A stretch of DNA of 64,000 nt, taken from the NCBI GenBank assembly GCA_036346275.1, contig CM070713.1, positions 55,671,567 through 55,735,566 of the forward strand, in the 5' to 3' direction. Position numbers and translations under genes: made by a program. The DNA is from Otatea glauca. Lineage: Eukaryota > Streptophyta > Magnoliopsida > Poales > Poaceae. The notes below the pieces were generated by a model. The model ran no database searches and was not told the DNA's origin. It was given only the letters and a program-made list of their open reading frames with translations. Positions 11,455-24,200 of this stretch are shown one piece after another; the stretch's first letter is position 1, and each line of letters opens with the position of its first letter.

Positions 11455-12297
11455 GGGGAGGCTGGAGACAGATCGCTTCCTGTGTGTGTTCGATCCCAGC
11501 AGTCTGATCGGAATCAAATGCATGGCATCTTTCCGTGGCATTGAACGATCATCGCGTAGATCTTTCTTCGTTTTGCTTTGTGTCAATGCGAGTGTTTATA
11601 TTTAGACCAGGGCAACTTCCTAACTAATAATTGTTGACAGTCTTGAATTTGCCTACAACTCATCATCGTGGTATGGAGAATTGGAGGAGATGCATATCCG
11701 GTTTCCTCTGAAATAGGAACAGGCGAACAGTCCTAAACAAGTTACAAGATCCACTCGCCTAGTGGTACAATTTACAGAGGAGAAGTACTTCTATCGCACT
11801 TGAATCTTGTAGTCACATCGGTAAGTGGAAACTCAGGAAACGTGGATATATATAGGATGATCGACATTAACATAAGAGTGTTCAGAGAGAATATCATGTA
11901 CTCTACATTGTGCAGAACACAAGTTGCACTGATACCAACAGTTATCACACGACATATACAGCTGACATCATCACTTCCTGACTAATATCGGAGAACGAAA
12001 ATTAACCCCCTCCCTAAAAGCATGCCTTGAAGGTACAAGATCGATTACAGCAGCATTATTGGAAACTAAACTACTCTTTGGTTTCCTCATAAGCAGTGTA
12101 TTGGCTGCACGGCCTATAGATCTTTCCCATCTAGTAACATGCCAACCAGATTCAGAGCCTGTGTGGGACCAGCAAGAAATCCCCCATGCTGCACATCATT
12201 CTTCTATGCAGGACGGCCATGAGCTAATGAACAGCATTGTCAATGCACAATTGGAGATATTGCCTTGGGAGGAAAATCCAGATGCTCCCACGCATCA
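11455..12297. other. Convergent 3' regions of two genes
   Basis: This is the space between the stop of the short MR-tail gene (+ strand) and the stop of the WD40 gene (- strand). It presumably holds both 3' untranslated regions. No other gene is recognised. Confidence 0.5.
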
Positions 12298-15200
12298 CTA
12301 CTCAGAATTTCTGATAGTCTCGAACTTTTGTGATAGCATGAGCAACGATGAGAACTGAGGAGAACAATGACTAGTCAATATCTGCCATCTGACTCAAATG
12401 TGATGTCTAATTCTTACTGAAAAATAACTGATGTTTTCCCAATTCTATGCGGAAGGTAAGACAAAATGGCGTTCAGCATATACATAAATTCAGTGTGGCT
12501 TATCACTTGTGGAATCACATTTTGAATGTCCAACTATTAACCAAAGATGTAAGCAAACTAACCTGAGTACCCGCAACTATGGAATGACTGAGTGGATGGG
12601 CTGCACAGGAAAGCACCCTTTGAGATAAAGGAATAAACTTGTTTTCTGCAGGTTGAGTTTCCTCAGAGCCTCTTATTTCCTTGCTGAAACATGGAATACC
12701 AAGTGAGAAAACGAGAATAACGTTCGTGCATAAAATTGGGGGAAACAAGAGTTTATTTCCAAGAAAAAAATGATGGGTAAATCGCTGGATGTCTGGAACT
12801 TCTCTAGATATGTTCACAGAAAAAAAAACGAAAGAAGACTGGATCGCCAATATTAGTTGATTCCGTGCAAACCAAAACAGAAGGGAAAGCAATGATCAGC
12901 TCACTTGTAGTCTACATGGCATGCTGAGCTTGTATCTGGATGAAAATCCAGTAGATACATTCCATTATTGGAGGAAGAACCAACTGCATAAATCTGGACA
13001 ATGTAAACATATGATATGCATCAAATTCCTTAATTTGTTTCATTATATATTACATCAAGTTACTCAATATTATGCCTAGCATGGTATAAAGGAGTGCATT
13101 ATTCAGCTTTCGTGAAATATTTTTTGCATCACAATCATGGGGTTCAATTGTAAGAAAAAGCCTTGCATGTGCTAAAATTTATGGTTCTCTATGATATTCT
13201 TACTGAATATGTCGGCAGCCACGTTGGTTTCCTTAAATGCTTATGCAATGTGAAGACCATACCCTCCCTAGTAAAACAATCGGCAGAGCACCACAAAACA
13301 ATTAGGTCTTTAATAAAAGTTACTTTAACTAAGAAGATTTTGTATGCACCCCAATTTGGAAGAAATCCATAGTGCAATACTTACAACCAAGCAGGAGGAG
13401 GGCAGTGCAGGTGACTCACACTGAGGGTGTTAACATTCAGGACTCCAGACCTAACATGGAATGCAGATAGAACAATAAGTCAATGAGTTCTGGTCCACAG
13501 AAAGAGAAGCAGCAAACTAAAATTAGTAGAGTACTTATTATGGACTAGATATCTAGACACGAAAGGATGATGGATAGAAAATTCTAATAAGAACAAAGTA
13601 ACCCTAGCTTTATGATCAGATAATGATAGTTTGGGAAATCAGATATACTTACCAGCCATCGTCAAGATGGAAGGCCAACTGATATGAGCAACTAGGGTTG
13701 AAGTCTATCGACAGAATTTCACTTGATACAATGTTTGATTGTTCCTGAAAATGGTAATTGATTTCAAAATAATGTTAAAAGAGGAAATGAATTTTACAGC
13801 CTAATAATTGGTTAGCAAGATAACTTGTGTGAATTGCCTTCTTTACAGATGATATGCTTTGAAACTGACTCAAATTCTTACTTCTTATGCCTATGTTAGA
13901 AAGATGAAGGAAACTGACACTTCATGTCATATCATCTAATCTAACACGCAATAACGATATCACAAATTGGATATATGATGCTTTTGGATGTTGCAAAATC
14001 CCCCCCCCCCCCCCCAAAAAAAAAGTATTCAATAATTCATCCATCAAATGGATCACAATTATGATGGCTTGGACTCCTTCTTCCGTTTGAAGTTATAATG
14101 GCTAAGTTTTTTTCCCTTTGAAGCTTGAAGGTCAAAAGGAATAAAAAAGTGTTATTCTAAATATCTTTACAGAAACCTATAGCCAGAGTTTCGAATAACA
14201 TCCACCAGGTGATATATAATATTGGTTACCGTCTGAGAGCAGTCTAGACTCGAGTGGAATAGTTTAAATGGATTTGCATTAACATTCAGATTTGATGTAT
14301 ATTATTTTGAAGCACAAGATTTTTCAAAAAGTACGTAGATTCAAGTCAGTTTTCTCCCATGCATCCGTTCGAGCAGGAGCTGAAAAAATCTTTGCCGGAC
14401 AGAAAATGAGCTAGACATTGTAACTGCGCCAGATTCAGGAATTCAAAGAAAGGATGGCCAAAAGACATAAAGCTGTATTCACAGCAGATAAGAAACAGCT
14501 TATATTTAAAATGTTCAAAAGGGCTGCTTGGTGTATGCTGTAACAAATCTGTGATAGCAGTAATGGAGGAACTATTGTAAAATACAGTATTACAACTTGC
14601 ATGCATTTGTGCGAATCACTGGTCATTTCTGTTCATGATATTGTCATTTCCATTAGAAGCCTGAACAAATCAGTTCACAAGCCCAAGGTTAAGGAAACCA
14701 GTGAGAACGAGCCTGCTCCAGTTTTTAGAAATCTTGCTTTCCACAAGATTTTGTAATCCAGCTGGTTTAGTAACCCCCTGTTTTGTGCAGAATATGTGTA
14801 TTAATGCTGGTTAGGTATGTTTCAAATATCAGCATTTGAAAAAAGAAAATGAAGGAAAATTTTACCAAAAATATGGCAGGGAAAATTCCAGAAACCAACT
14901 GGTTACAGACAGGAAACTGCTGAACAGCCTAATTCTGAGTCTTACCCAGTAAACGGTTTCCTGAACCCTGGACAAGCCTACAGCTACATATCTTGGTTCA
15001 TAGGACTACTGTACTTTTGTCAAGTAACCACAAGTCAACATTCTTAAATCCAACATTTTGGATGCTTTCACAAAGGTGGCATGCAATTATAAGTTCCATC
15101 AAACTAGTTAATACTTAATGTGGATGAGTTCAATATATAAACATCTCATTAATACCATATGCAAGGTGTCAATGTGACTCACAAGAACACAAAGAGATAT

Positions 15201-18200
15201 GTTAATTTCCTTTAACGTAAAAGTTCATAATCATAAGTCTATTTTTCTTTTCCATACCTTCAGCGATGTAATTTTGCCCAACAATGTTGATATCTTCACT
15301 GATGATAATTGTTGAACCTGGACAAAAGTTTTGTCAGCCCAGTCCCAGAACCAAGGCAAGAAACATAAATCCTTGTATTGCCAAGACAGCTATGGCATTG
15401 CTGCATGAAAAGGTTCACTGGAAATAACCATTCTTTCTCCATTACATAAATGGTACTGGTGTTTATCAATTATCATGGAATAAAATTCAAAATTAATATA
15501 AAAACTAGATCGATTAGCCCTCACAATTGCATGTCACATTCTAGTTTACTCCTAGATTTCTAATCTTCACAGCTCATATTTAAGTATACCTTAACGAGAG
15601 TTGTTTCTATTATTTAGGATTCTTTACTATCTTTTAAGATTAAATAGGTTCCAGATAACATCCGATGGTTGTGATTTAATTATAATTAGGCCCAGCAGTT
15701 GAGCGCTGGATATTTTTCTTTCTCCGAGAATTTCTATATATTTTTTCTTTTTTATTAGTAGCTGTAAACGACTCATCATCAGTTTTTAGTTTATAAAGAT
15801 GGAAGAAATAAAGCAGATTTTGGGATATTCTTTCTAAATATCCTAGTAAAAAGTGTGTACAATTTCGATCAAAGAGAATTAACTTGGACCACTTATAAGC
15901 TGGCTCTACCAGTGCGTGGTGTAAGTCCGTAGAAACATGTGTAGAGAGATTGGCACATTCACCATACAGCCAAAGGCAGGGGTGGCATTCTATTTATATC
16001 CCCAAAGGGAGAGATTATAGGGCTATACTAGGCAAGTACAAAATAAGGAAAGCCAAGGAAAGGAAAGCCAGGGAGAGATTACAGGGCTATACTAGGCAAG
16101 TACAAAATAAGGAAAGCTAAGGAAAGGAAAGCCAGGGAGAGATTACAGGGCTATACTAGGCAAGTACAAAATAAGGAAGGTCAAGAAAAGGAAAGCCTAA
16201 TATATACCAAAAATACTCTAATACCCACCCGCAGTCGCAACGGGAGGAGTTCGGACGCAAAGACTGGACCGAAATTCTTGAAAAAGTTGGGTTGGTAGGC
16301 CCTTAGTCATGATGTCCACGAACTGGTGAGAAGACGGCACGTGCAGGACGCGGACCTCGTCGAGGGAGACCTTCTCGCGGACAAAATGAATGTCGATATC
16401 GATGTGCTTCGTCCGCCGATGTTGTACTGGATTTGTAGACATGTAGATGGCGCTGACGTTGTCACAATACACGACGGTGGTCGAAACAAGAGGAACATGA
16501 AGGTCCTGTAGAAGTTGACGAAGCCAGCAACACTCGGCGACGGCATGGGCAACAACTTCGGTATTCGACCGGCGCTCGGCGGGACACCGTGGTCCGGCGC
16601 TTGAGGACCAGACACGATGTTGTCGCCAAGGAAGATGCAATATCGGGCGTGAGCACCGTGAGTCCGGCAACACCCGATCGGCATCGGAGTAGGCGGTGAT
16701 CGAGTTCACCGTGAATACCGATGTGAAGACTGCGTCGAGGTGCCTTTGACATACCACGATGCGCTTGATAAGCGCGAGATGGGCTCCGTGGGTTGTGCAT
16801 GAAGAGGCACACTTGCTTTGAGCGGCATAGGCCAAATCAGGCGGGTGGCGTGAGGTAATCGCAATGCTCCTACAAGGCTCCAGACTCGACGGATCGAGAA
16901 TGGGGCACCTTCGAGGCCGGAGAGCTTGGCATGAGTGTCCACTGGCGTAGTGGTGGGGTGACACTCAACCATGCCCGCCCGTCGGAGAAGGTCGACAACA
17001 GATCGTCATTGGGGCAGTGCAGCCGTCGGAGGATCTCGTGACGGAGATGCCAAGGAAGAAGTGCAGGGCGCCAAGGTCCGTCATGGCGAACTTCGAGTGA
17101 AGGTTGCTAATGATGCACTCAAGGAGGTGTCGAGAGAAGGCAGTGAGGACGATGTCGTCGACGTACAGTAGCAGGTAGGCCATGTCGGTCCCCTGCTGAA
17201 GGACAAACAGGGACGTGTCGAAGGAGGATGCGACGAAGCCGAGCTGTCGGATATAGGTGGCAAAGTGCTGGTACCACGCCCGAGGTGCCTGTTTTAAGCC
17301 ATAGAGAGACTTCTGAAGAAGACACACATGGTCAGGTGAGCAGGGTGCACAAAACCGGAGGGTTGCTGATAGTAAACCGTCTCATCGAGAGTGCCATGAA
17401 GGAAGGCATTCTTGACGTCGAGCTGGTGAATCGGCCAGGAGCGCGACGTGGCGATGGAGAGAACGGTGCGGATGGTCGCCGGTTTGACCACCGAGCTGAA
17501 GGTCTCGTCGTAGTCGACGCCGTGTTGCTGGGAGAAGCCGCGGACAACCCAGCGTGCTTTATAGCAGGCCAAACGACCATCAGAGTGAAACTTGTGTTTG
17601 AATATCCACTTGCCGGAGACGATGTTGGCGCCTGGGGGACGAGGAACGAGACGCCAAGTCTGGTTGTCCATGAGGGCTGTGTACTCGTCATCCATCGCAG
17701 CGCGCCAATTGGGATAAGCGAGAGCGCTGCGATAGTTGCTCGGGACAGCCGACACAGGATCATGGGAGGCCGTCAGGTTGAAGAACTCCACCGAGTGATC
17801 AACGGCAACCCTGGATCGCGTGACCATCTGTGGAGGTGCAGCCGGTGGTTCGGCCGGCTGGTCGATCACAGGGGAAGTGGCCGGAACAGGGGTCGAGGTA
17901 GACGGTGCCGCACGTGGCTGTCGGGTGTAAACCAGACGCACGGGCGGTCGAGGCGGAATGTCGATGTGGGGCGCCGTTGCCACCGAGAGTGGCAGCGAGT
18001 GCTCAACACCCAAAGGTGGAGCTGTCACTGCTGGGGAGACCTGCAAGGGCGCAATGGTGCAAGGCACTGACATGGCAGGATCATCGACTAGTAAGTCCAA
18101 GTCAGCATTAGTTGTAGAAGAGGATATGGGCGCACAATTACTGCTGGCAAACGGAAAAGTGTTCTCATCGAAGACGACATGGCAGGAGATGATGACTTTG

Positions 18201-21200
18201 TTTGTGGCAAGGTCAAGACAGCGGTATCCTTTGTGCTGAGGGGGAAAACCAAGGAAGGCACAAGCCGTGGAACGAGGAGCAAGTTTGTGAGCAGCTGTGG
18301 CGGATAAGTTGGGAAAGCAAAGGCAACCAAATACCCGTAGGTGACTATATTGAGGAGGCGTTTGGTGAAGAATCGTGTACGGAATAGCACCATCGGTGGA
18401 AGAGGAAGGGCACCGGTTTAGGAGGTAGGTGACGGTAGCTAAGGCCTCAGCCCAGAATCTAGGTGGCATGTGAGCATGGAGGAGTGTGCGAACCATATTG
18501 TTAATTGTGCGAAGCATCCGTTCTGCCTTGCCATTCTGTGAGGATGTGTGAGGGCAAGAAAGGCGCATGGCTATGCCGCGGGAGGCAAAGAAGGATGCGT
18601 TAGCATGGTTAACAAATTCGCGGCCGTTGTCAGCCTGAACTGACTTGAGTGGGAGGCCGAACTGTGTGCTGGCGAGGGCAGCCATGTCGACTATGTGTTG
18701 GTGAACGTCGGATTTCTTTTTAAGAGGAAATGTCCAGCAAAAGTGAGAGAAATCATCGACGATAACCAAGTAGTACATCGATCCAGATATGCTAGCCACA
18801 GGGGAGGTCCACACATCACAATGAAGGAGTTCAAAGGGCGCAAAAGTGCGCGAAGTTGAAGTAGCAAAGGGTAGGCGCACATGTTTGCCAAGTTGACAAG
18901 ACTAGCAGAGCGAGCGGGCTACATTATTACATGCAATGTGCGAACTTTTATTTAAGGCGATGATAGAAGCGTTGCTGGGGTGACCAAGACGGTGCCAAAG
19001 TTGGGAGGACACGCGATGTGGCGCCGGCAATGGAGGAGGCTCGGCGGAGGAATGGTGTAGAGGTCGCCTCACTATTGCAAATAAGCATCACTCGGTTCAT
19101 CCGGAGATCCTTGACGAAAACCCAAAGCGTCAAACTCAAGAGAGCGGTGATTATCACGGTGAACTTGCGAATGAAAAGAAGGTTGCGAACTAAGTGAGGG
19201 ACAACTAGAACATCGCGGAGAGAAAATTGTGTAGTTGGTGTGTGGAGCAGGGAATGACCACTGTTGGTGATGTGTAAACGGGAACCATTGCCAACAGTGA
19301 CTGTTGTGTTAGGGGGAGGTTGGGAGGAGAGCAGTATACCGCCATTTGATGTCATGTGGGATGTAGCGCCGCTGTCTACAACCCAGCCACCGTGCCCTTG
19401 AATCACCATTTGGTTTATGGCGATGATGAGCCCCTGCTAGTCCCACGTTGATGCAGGGGAGGGTTGAGGTGAGGCGAACACAGCATGCGCCTGATGGTTG
19501 AGGGTTGAGGCAACGTGTGGCGGAGCGCCGAGCAAGCCCGGCGATCGATGGTCGCCATCGCCCAGCCGGGAGCAGACCAGCTGGCGCAGCAGCAGGAGAC
19601 CACGGGTTGAAGTAGAACCACGGGGCGGCCGTCGGTGGTGCACGACCGACGTGGGAGCCACCATGGCTGGCGCTGCTATACCTGCCGCGACGATTGCGCC
19701 CACCGCGACGGCCATCGCGATTGCCGGTGTTGAAGACGGCCTGGGCGGTTGGGGCGGAGGTCGTGGTGGAGCGACAGCCAGATTGGCTGCATGAGGAGCC
19801 GCTGGTGAGCAGGGCGGTCTCGGCGGCGACCTTCGTCTCGTTGGCAAGGTGCGTCTCCTTGAGGGCAAGCATGGAGCGGGCCCCAGCGAAGGAGGGGAAC
19901 GGCGTGGAGTTGGCGATATCGTCAGCGGTGTTGGAGAAGCGCGGATTGAGGCCACGCAGCAGGTTGAGGACGAGTTGCGAGTCGGAGACGGGGTGGCCGA
20001 CGTCGCGGAGGGCATCTGCTAGCGTCTTGACACGCTGACTGTAGTCGGCGATGGATTGATCACCTTGCATAAGGGAGTGGAACTAACTGCTGAGGAAGAT
20101 GGCACGTGATTCCTTGTTGTCGCGGAAGAGGGCCTCGATTGCGACCCAGAGATCACGCGCAGCTAAATCATCGGCCATTGCGAGTCGTGGTGTCGTCGGT
20201 GACGGAACCGCATCTGACCGAGACGGCGGAGTCGGCGAGTGTCGGCGGGTCGCTGGGTGTGCGATCTCGAGCCATCAATGTGGGAGGAGGCGAACTTGGT
20301 GCACATGGTCCTAAGAATTTGGACCATCGAGTAGTTGGCCGCCTTCATGTCGAGTGGTCGACACGTGAGACTTGACGGCGACCATGCGATGAGGGGTTGA
20401 GGACGATCGGTCGCGCGGTGAGCGCCCGAGGTCGGGACGGAGCCGTCTTGAGGCTGCAGAGAAGCGGCGGCAATGATCATGCGATGGCGATGGTGGATGA
20501 GGGTTAGGCGCCGTCATGGTGGGTGGTGTGGCTGCGCAAGACAGAGGAGGAAGGGGTGATGAAGTCTCAGGAGAAGAAATCTGATACCATGTAGAGAGAT
20601 TGGCACATTCACCACACAGCCAAAGGCAGGGGTGGCATTCTATTTATATCCCCAAAGGGAGAGATTATAGGGCTATACTAGGCAAGTACAAAATAAGGAA
20701 AGCCAAGGAAAGGAAAGCCAGGGAGAGATTACAAGGCTATACTAGGCAAGTACAAAATAAGGAAAGCCAAGGAAAGGAAAGCCAGGGAGAGATTACAGGG
20801 CTATACTAGGCAAGTACAAAATAAGGAAGACCAAGAAAAGGAAAGCCTAATATATACCAAAAATACTCTAATAACATGTATCTGCATTCTGAATTGCTAT
20901 CGCATATGTGAAGTTTACAATCCGTAGTTTGCTGTTCTGAATCTCAGAACATTGAAATAATCATGCAGGTGGAGAGCTGGCAGAATGTATATATGCTGAA
21001 TATACCTCATTATGGCTTTGAAAAGCACCTGATGCCCTCCCTCCACGGAGATCCCAGGCATGAATGGTGCCATTTCTACTTGCACCAAACACAGTCTAAA
21101 AAACAAACTGTCAATCCTCATACATGAGTAGTCCTAAGTTTGTAGATAGATAAATTAACTGCTAAAGTTAACAGAAAATGTGTAAATAGATGAACTGTGG

Positions 21201-24200
21201 AAGATAACAGAAAATATAGGAAGCATTTAAAACACACACACACACACACTAAGCATCTTGTTTTACATTGAGTTCATTTTGGCTAGCCAATCAAGTTCAG
21301 GTTTGAGATGATGCCACGGTTTGATTGGTCATACAGTAGAAGCATTTATACAGGATATTTCGGTTAAGTAATCTATAGAATATATCAGTGAATTGAGTAT
21401 TTAAACATGTATTAGGTAGTATTTACAAAGCAAGATAAAATTTAAAACATAGGTTGGCAGATATGAGAATGACATTCAGAAAGCTACAGACTTATTGTTA
21501 TAAAACATCAAACAATTAACATGAGAATTAGCATACCTGGTTATCTATATTTATCTTGACACTGCTAAATTGAGATTCTGGAAGTGCTGTAAGCTCAAGA
21601 CAGTGTGTCTTACTTAGCCTCCTGTCCCACATGTAGACTGCCCCATCAAGACCAGATGCAAATAGCCTATGGAAGGAGAGCCAATAAGTGCAAAAAGTCT
21701 AGCATAATTTCCAGAAAGAAAAGGTTCCATTTAGAATACTGGTACTTGTATACATTGATTAAACCTCCTAAAATACGGGCATATTGGTAACAACGTTGCT
21801 GGTACACTTAGTAATTAATACTGCTAACATGTCTTCACTTTACGAACCAACACCCATGATAAGCAGAATCTACATTTCACTTTAAAAATCAACACCCAAT
21901 ATAAGCAGAATCTACCACTCTCTTCTTTGGTACCCATCCCACCCCCACCCAGTCAAGAAAAAATGCTATCATCGTGGTGATACCAAATTTGTAACATTCC
22001 CCAGTTTCTTCAGCTTCACTGCTGTTAATATTTCTTTTTTAAGGGGGTACAGAAGATCAAATTTATATTTTTCTGTTTTTAATAAAAAGAAGAGGAAAAA
22101 GAACAAAATATGTTGTAAAATGTCTATACAAGCTTCGAATTGATTACTGATTAGCAATATTTTATGATTGACCTTATTTCAAAGAAGCAACTACGATGAC
22201 ATGACAAGGTGAATAAGCACAAAATTTGTTACAAACCGTGACTTATCATCTGAAGCAAAAGCTAGCTCAGTCAATCCCTTGCGAGATTCAGAGTTGAGAG
22301 CGGAAAATTTGGATTTTCCTTTCTGTAAAACCTATAATAATAGCAACTTTAAAATCAGAAGGGTTGATGAATTAAAACTGTAAAACTGTGTAATACGCAA
22401 AGCTAAGCAGTAATAGACCTGGAGCTACTAGAATACATTTCCTTCTAGTAGACTAAGATGTGCAACATCTGGAACTATATTTTCTTGAAATATTCTCTGG
22501 AAGCATTTTTTTAGCAATGTTTAATTTTACTTTTTGCGTGTTCAGAGAAAATAATGTCTACCTTATTACATGATTTAGACCCAGCATTATTTTGTCACAG
22601 ATTTCCTGTGTTTGTATAGCTGTGTTTGCTAACAAGAGAAATAACAAAATAAAAAAAATGGAAAATACAACGTTAAAAAAGAAATAGAAAATATTCAATG
22701 TGAATAATTTAGGACTTGAAGGCAAAAGGAAAAAAATACATAATTTCTAATCATTGTTTTAAATATCGAGCAATAGCGCCAAATGTAAGTTCTAATGTAA
22801 GTCAACATGGGGAAAATATTTTGAAAGTATCCTTGAGTAATGCGCGAAGCATTTGTAAGGAACAATGCAAAATTGCACTTACTTCAGTCGGCACAGATGA
22901 GACATAGCCAATATCAAACAGGATAACTTTATCAGTTTGGCTAGATGAGCAAACAATCTGCAGCAAGCATGATCAACAATAAGAATAGATAAAAACCAAA
23001 TGAAGAAACAAGCATTTCCTTTTTATAAAATAAACTAGATCGTAGTCCCTAACTAATTGCTGGTTACACCAAGCAATCCTCATCAATATTAAGCTGCCAT
23101 TGTACTTTCTGAACTGAAATAACTGAAAATACAAAACACCACACCACATGAAGACCAATGCTCATACAGACCTCATCTTGATTTCCTGGATTCCATCGGA
23201 CGGCACATAGTGGCATTGGGTTAGGTATATGAAGCAAATAATTGGATGAGTCATCTGGCAAACCTACCAAGAAAACAGTAAATTGCAGCAGAATTATGAC
23301 AATACATGGAACAGTAAGCTATGAACAAACTATAATAACTTTGCAATCAAAAGAACATTTGGAGTGCCACTTCTCCCTCATCTCAGAGTATGTCATTGAA
23401 TAATTTCAGAGGCAGTTAATTTCAACTCTTTTTGTATGCTCTCAGGATATATAAATTTTAACTAAATATTCATGGTGGTTACCAAGGCCATTTTGCATCA
23501 GCAAGAATGCAGCAACAAAAGGTACAGAAGTACATCCATATTATTGGGAAATTAGGCCCTTACTCTGACTTCCAAATCATATGAGTATGGCAAACCAAGT
23601 CTATCTTATCAAAGAGGAAAACCATTATTGATAAGTACAAGACAATTTGAACTGAGAAGGAGAACATCTGGATTTAAAAACTGTGCCACCACTCTTAGGG
23701 AAGTTATTGTGGCTTATTTATGGTAAGGGATTGTGGCATGCCAGCTGTATTTGAAAGCAAGGTTGTCAGAATCGTGATCCTCCAATCCTGATCCAACACA
23801 AGATCGTAATTATAAAATAATGGCCCAGATCTTCGATCTACGGAATAAGGTATTTGGAGGTATGATCCCGATTCTACCAACACGAAAACAGTCCTACTAG
23901 GATTGACATCTGTTTTAAGCTTTTTGATGGTCAAGCCAGGTTTTAAGTTTTAACTTACTACATGATGGGCCATATATGGAACAGTATAAGGTCTCAAAGT
24001 CATGCACTGTTAAACACCCTGAGATTGTCACCGAAGCAAGGTATACTCCCTGCACAAATAAAACGCAAGGTGCTTAAATATATTTTTAGTCACAGTTTGT
24101 GGCTAAAAAACATTAAGGAGGCAATTGCAATTGGTAATCATGCTGAACTAGAAGAAAAAATGAAACATTTTCAGACATCATTTTCACACATTTCAATGCT

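Larger units (their letters stand above)
15940..20873 (-). mobile_element. Ty1-Copia LTR retrotransposon with non-canonical LTR ends
   Basis: A 4934-bp element lies on the minus strand inside a WD40-gene intron. It is flanked by the 5-bp duplication ACATG (15935-15939 and 20874-20878). The LTRs are 15940-16223 and 20590-20873, 284 bp each, with about five differences by eye, so the insertion is recent. Read in the element's sense the LTR starts TA and ends CA, not TG...CA. A primer-binding site TGGTATCAGA adjoins the 20590 LTR, and a G-rich polypurine tract adjoins the 16223 LTR. Each LTR carries three copies of a 64-bp direct repeat. Size and LTR length suggest an Ale/Retrofit-like lineage, but this was not tested. 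Confidence 0.95.

Noticed and set aside
12059..12358. 99-aa open frame on the + strand
   Set aside because: It overlaps the last WD40 exon and 3' region on the opposite strand. It has no recognisable family, and the antisense exon has better support.
17228..18070. 280-aa open frame on the + strand
   Set aside because: It is the complement of the Copia integrase/reverse-transcriptase region on the minus strand; it has no domain of its own.
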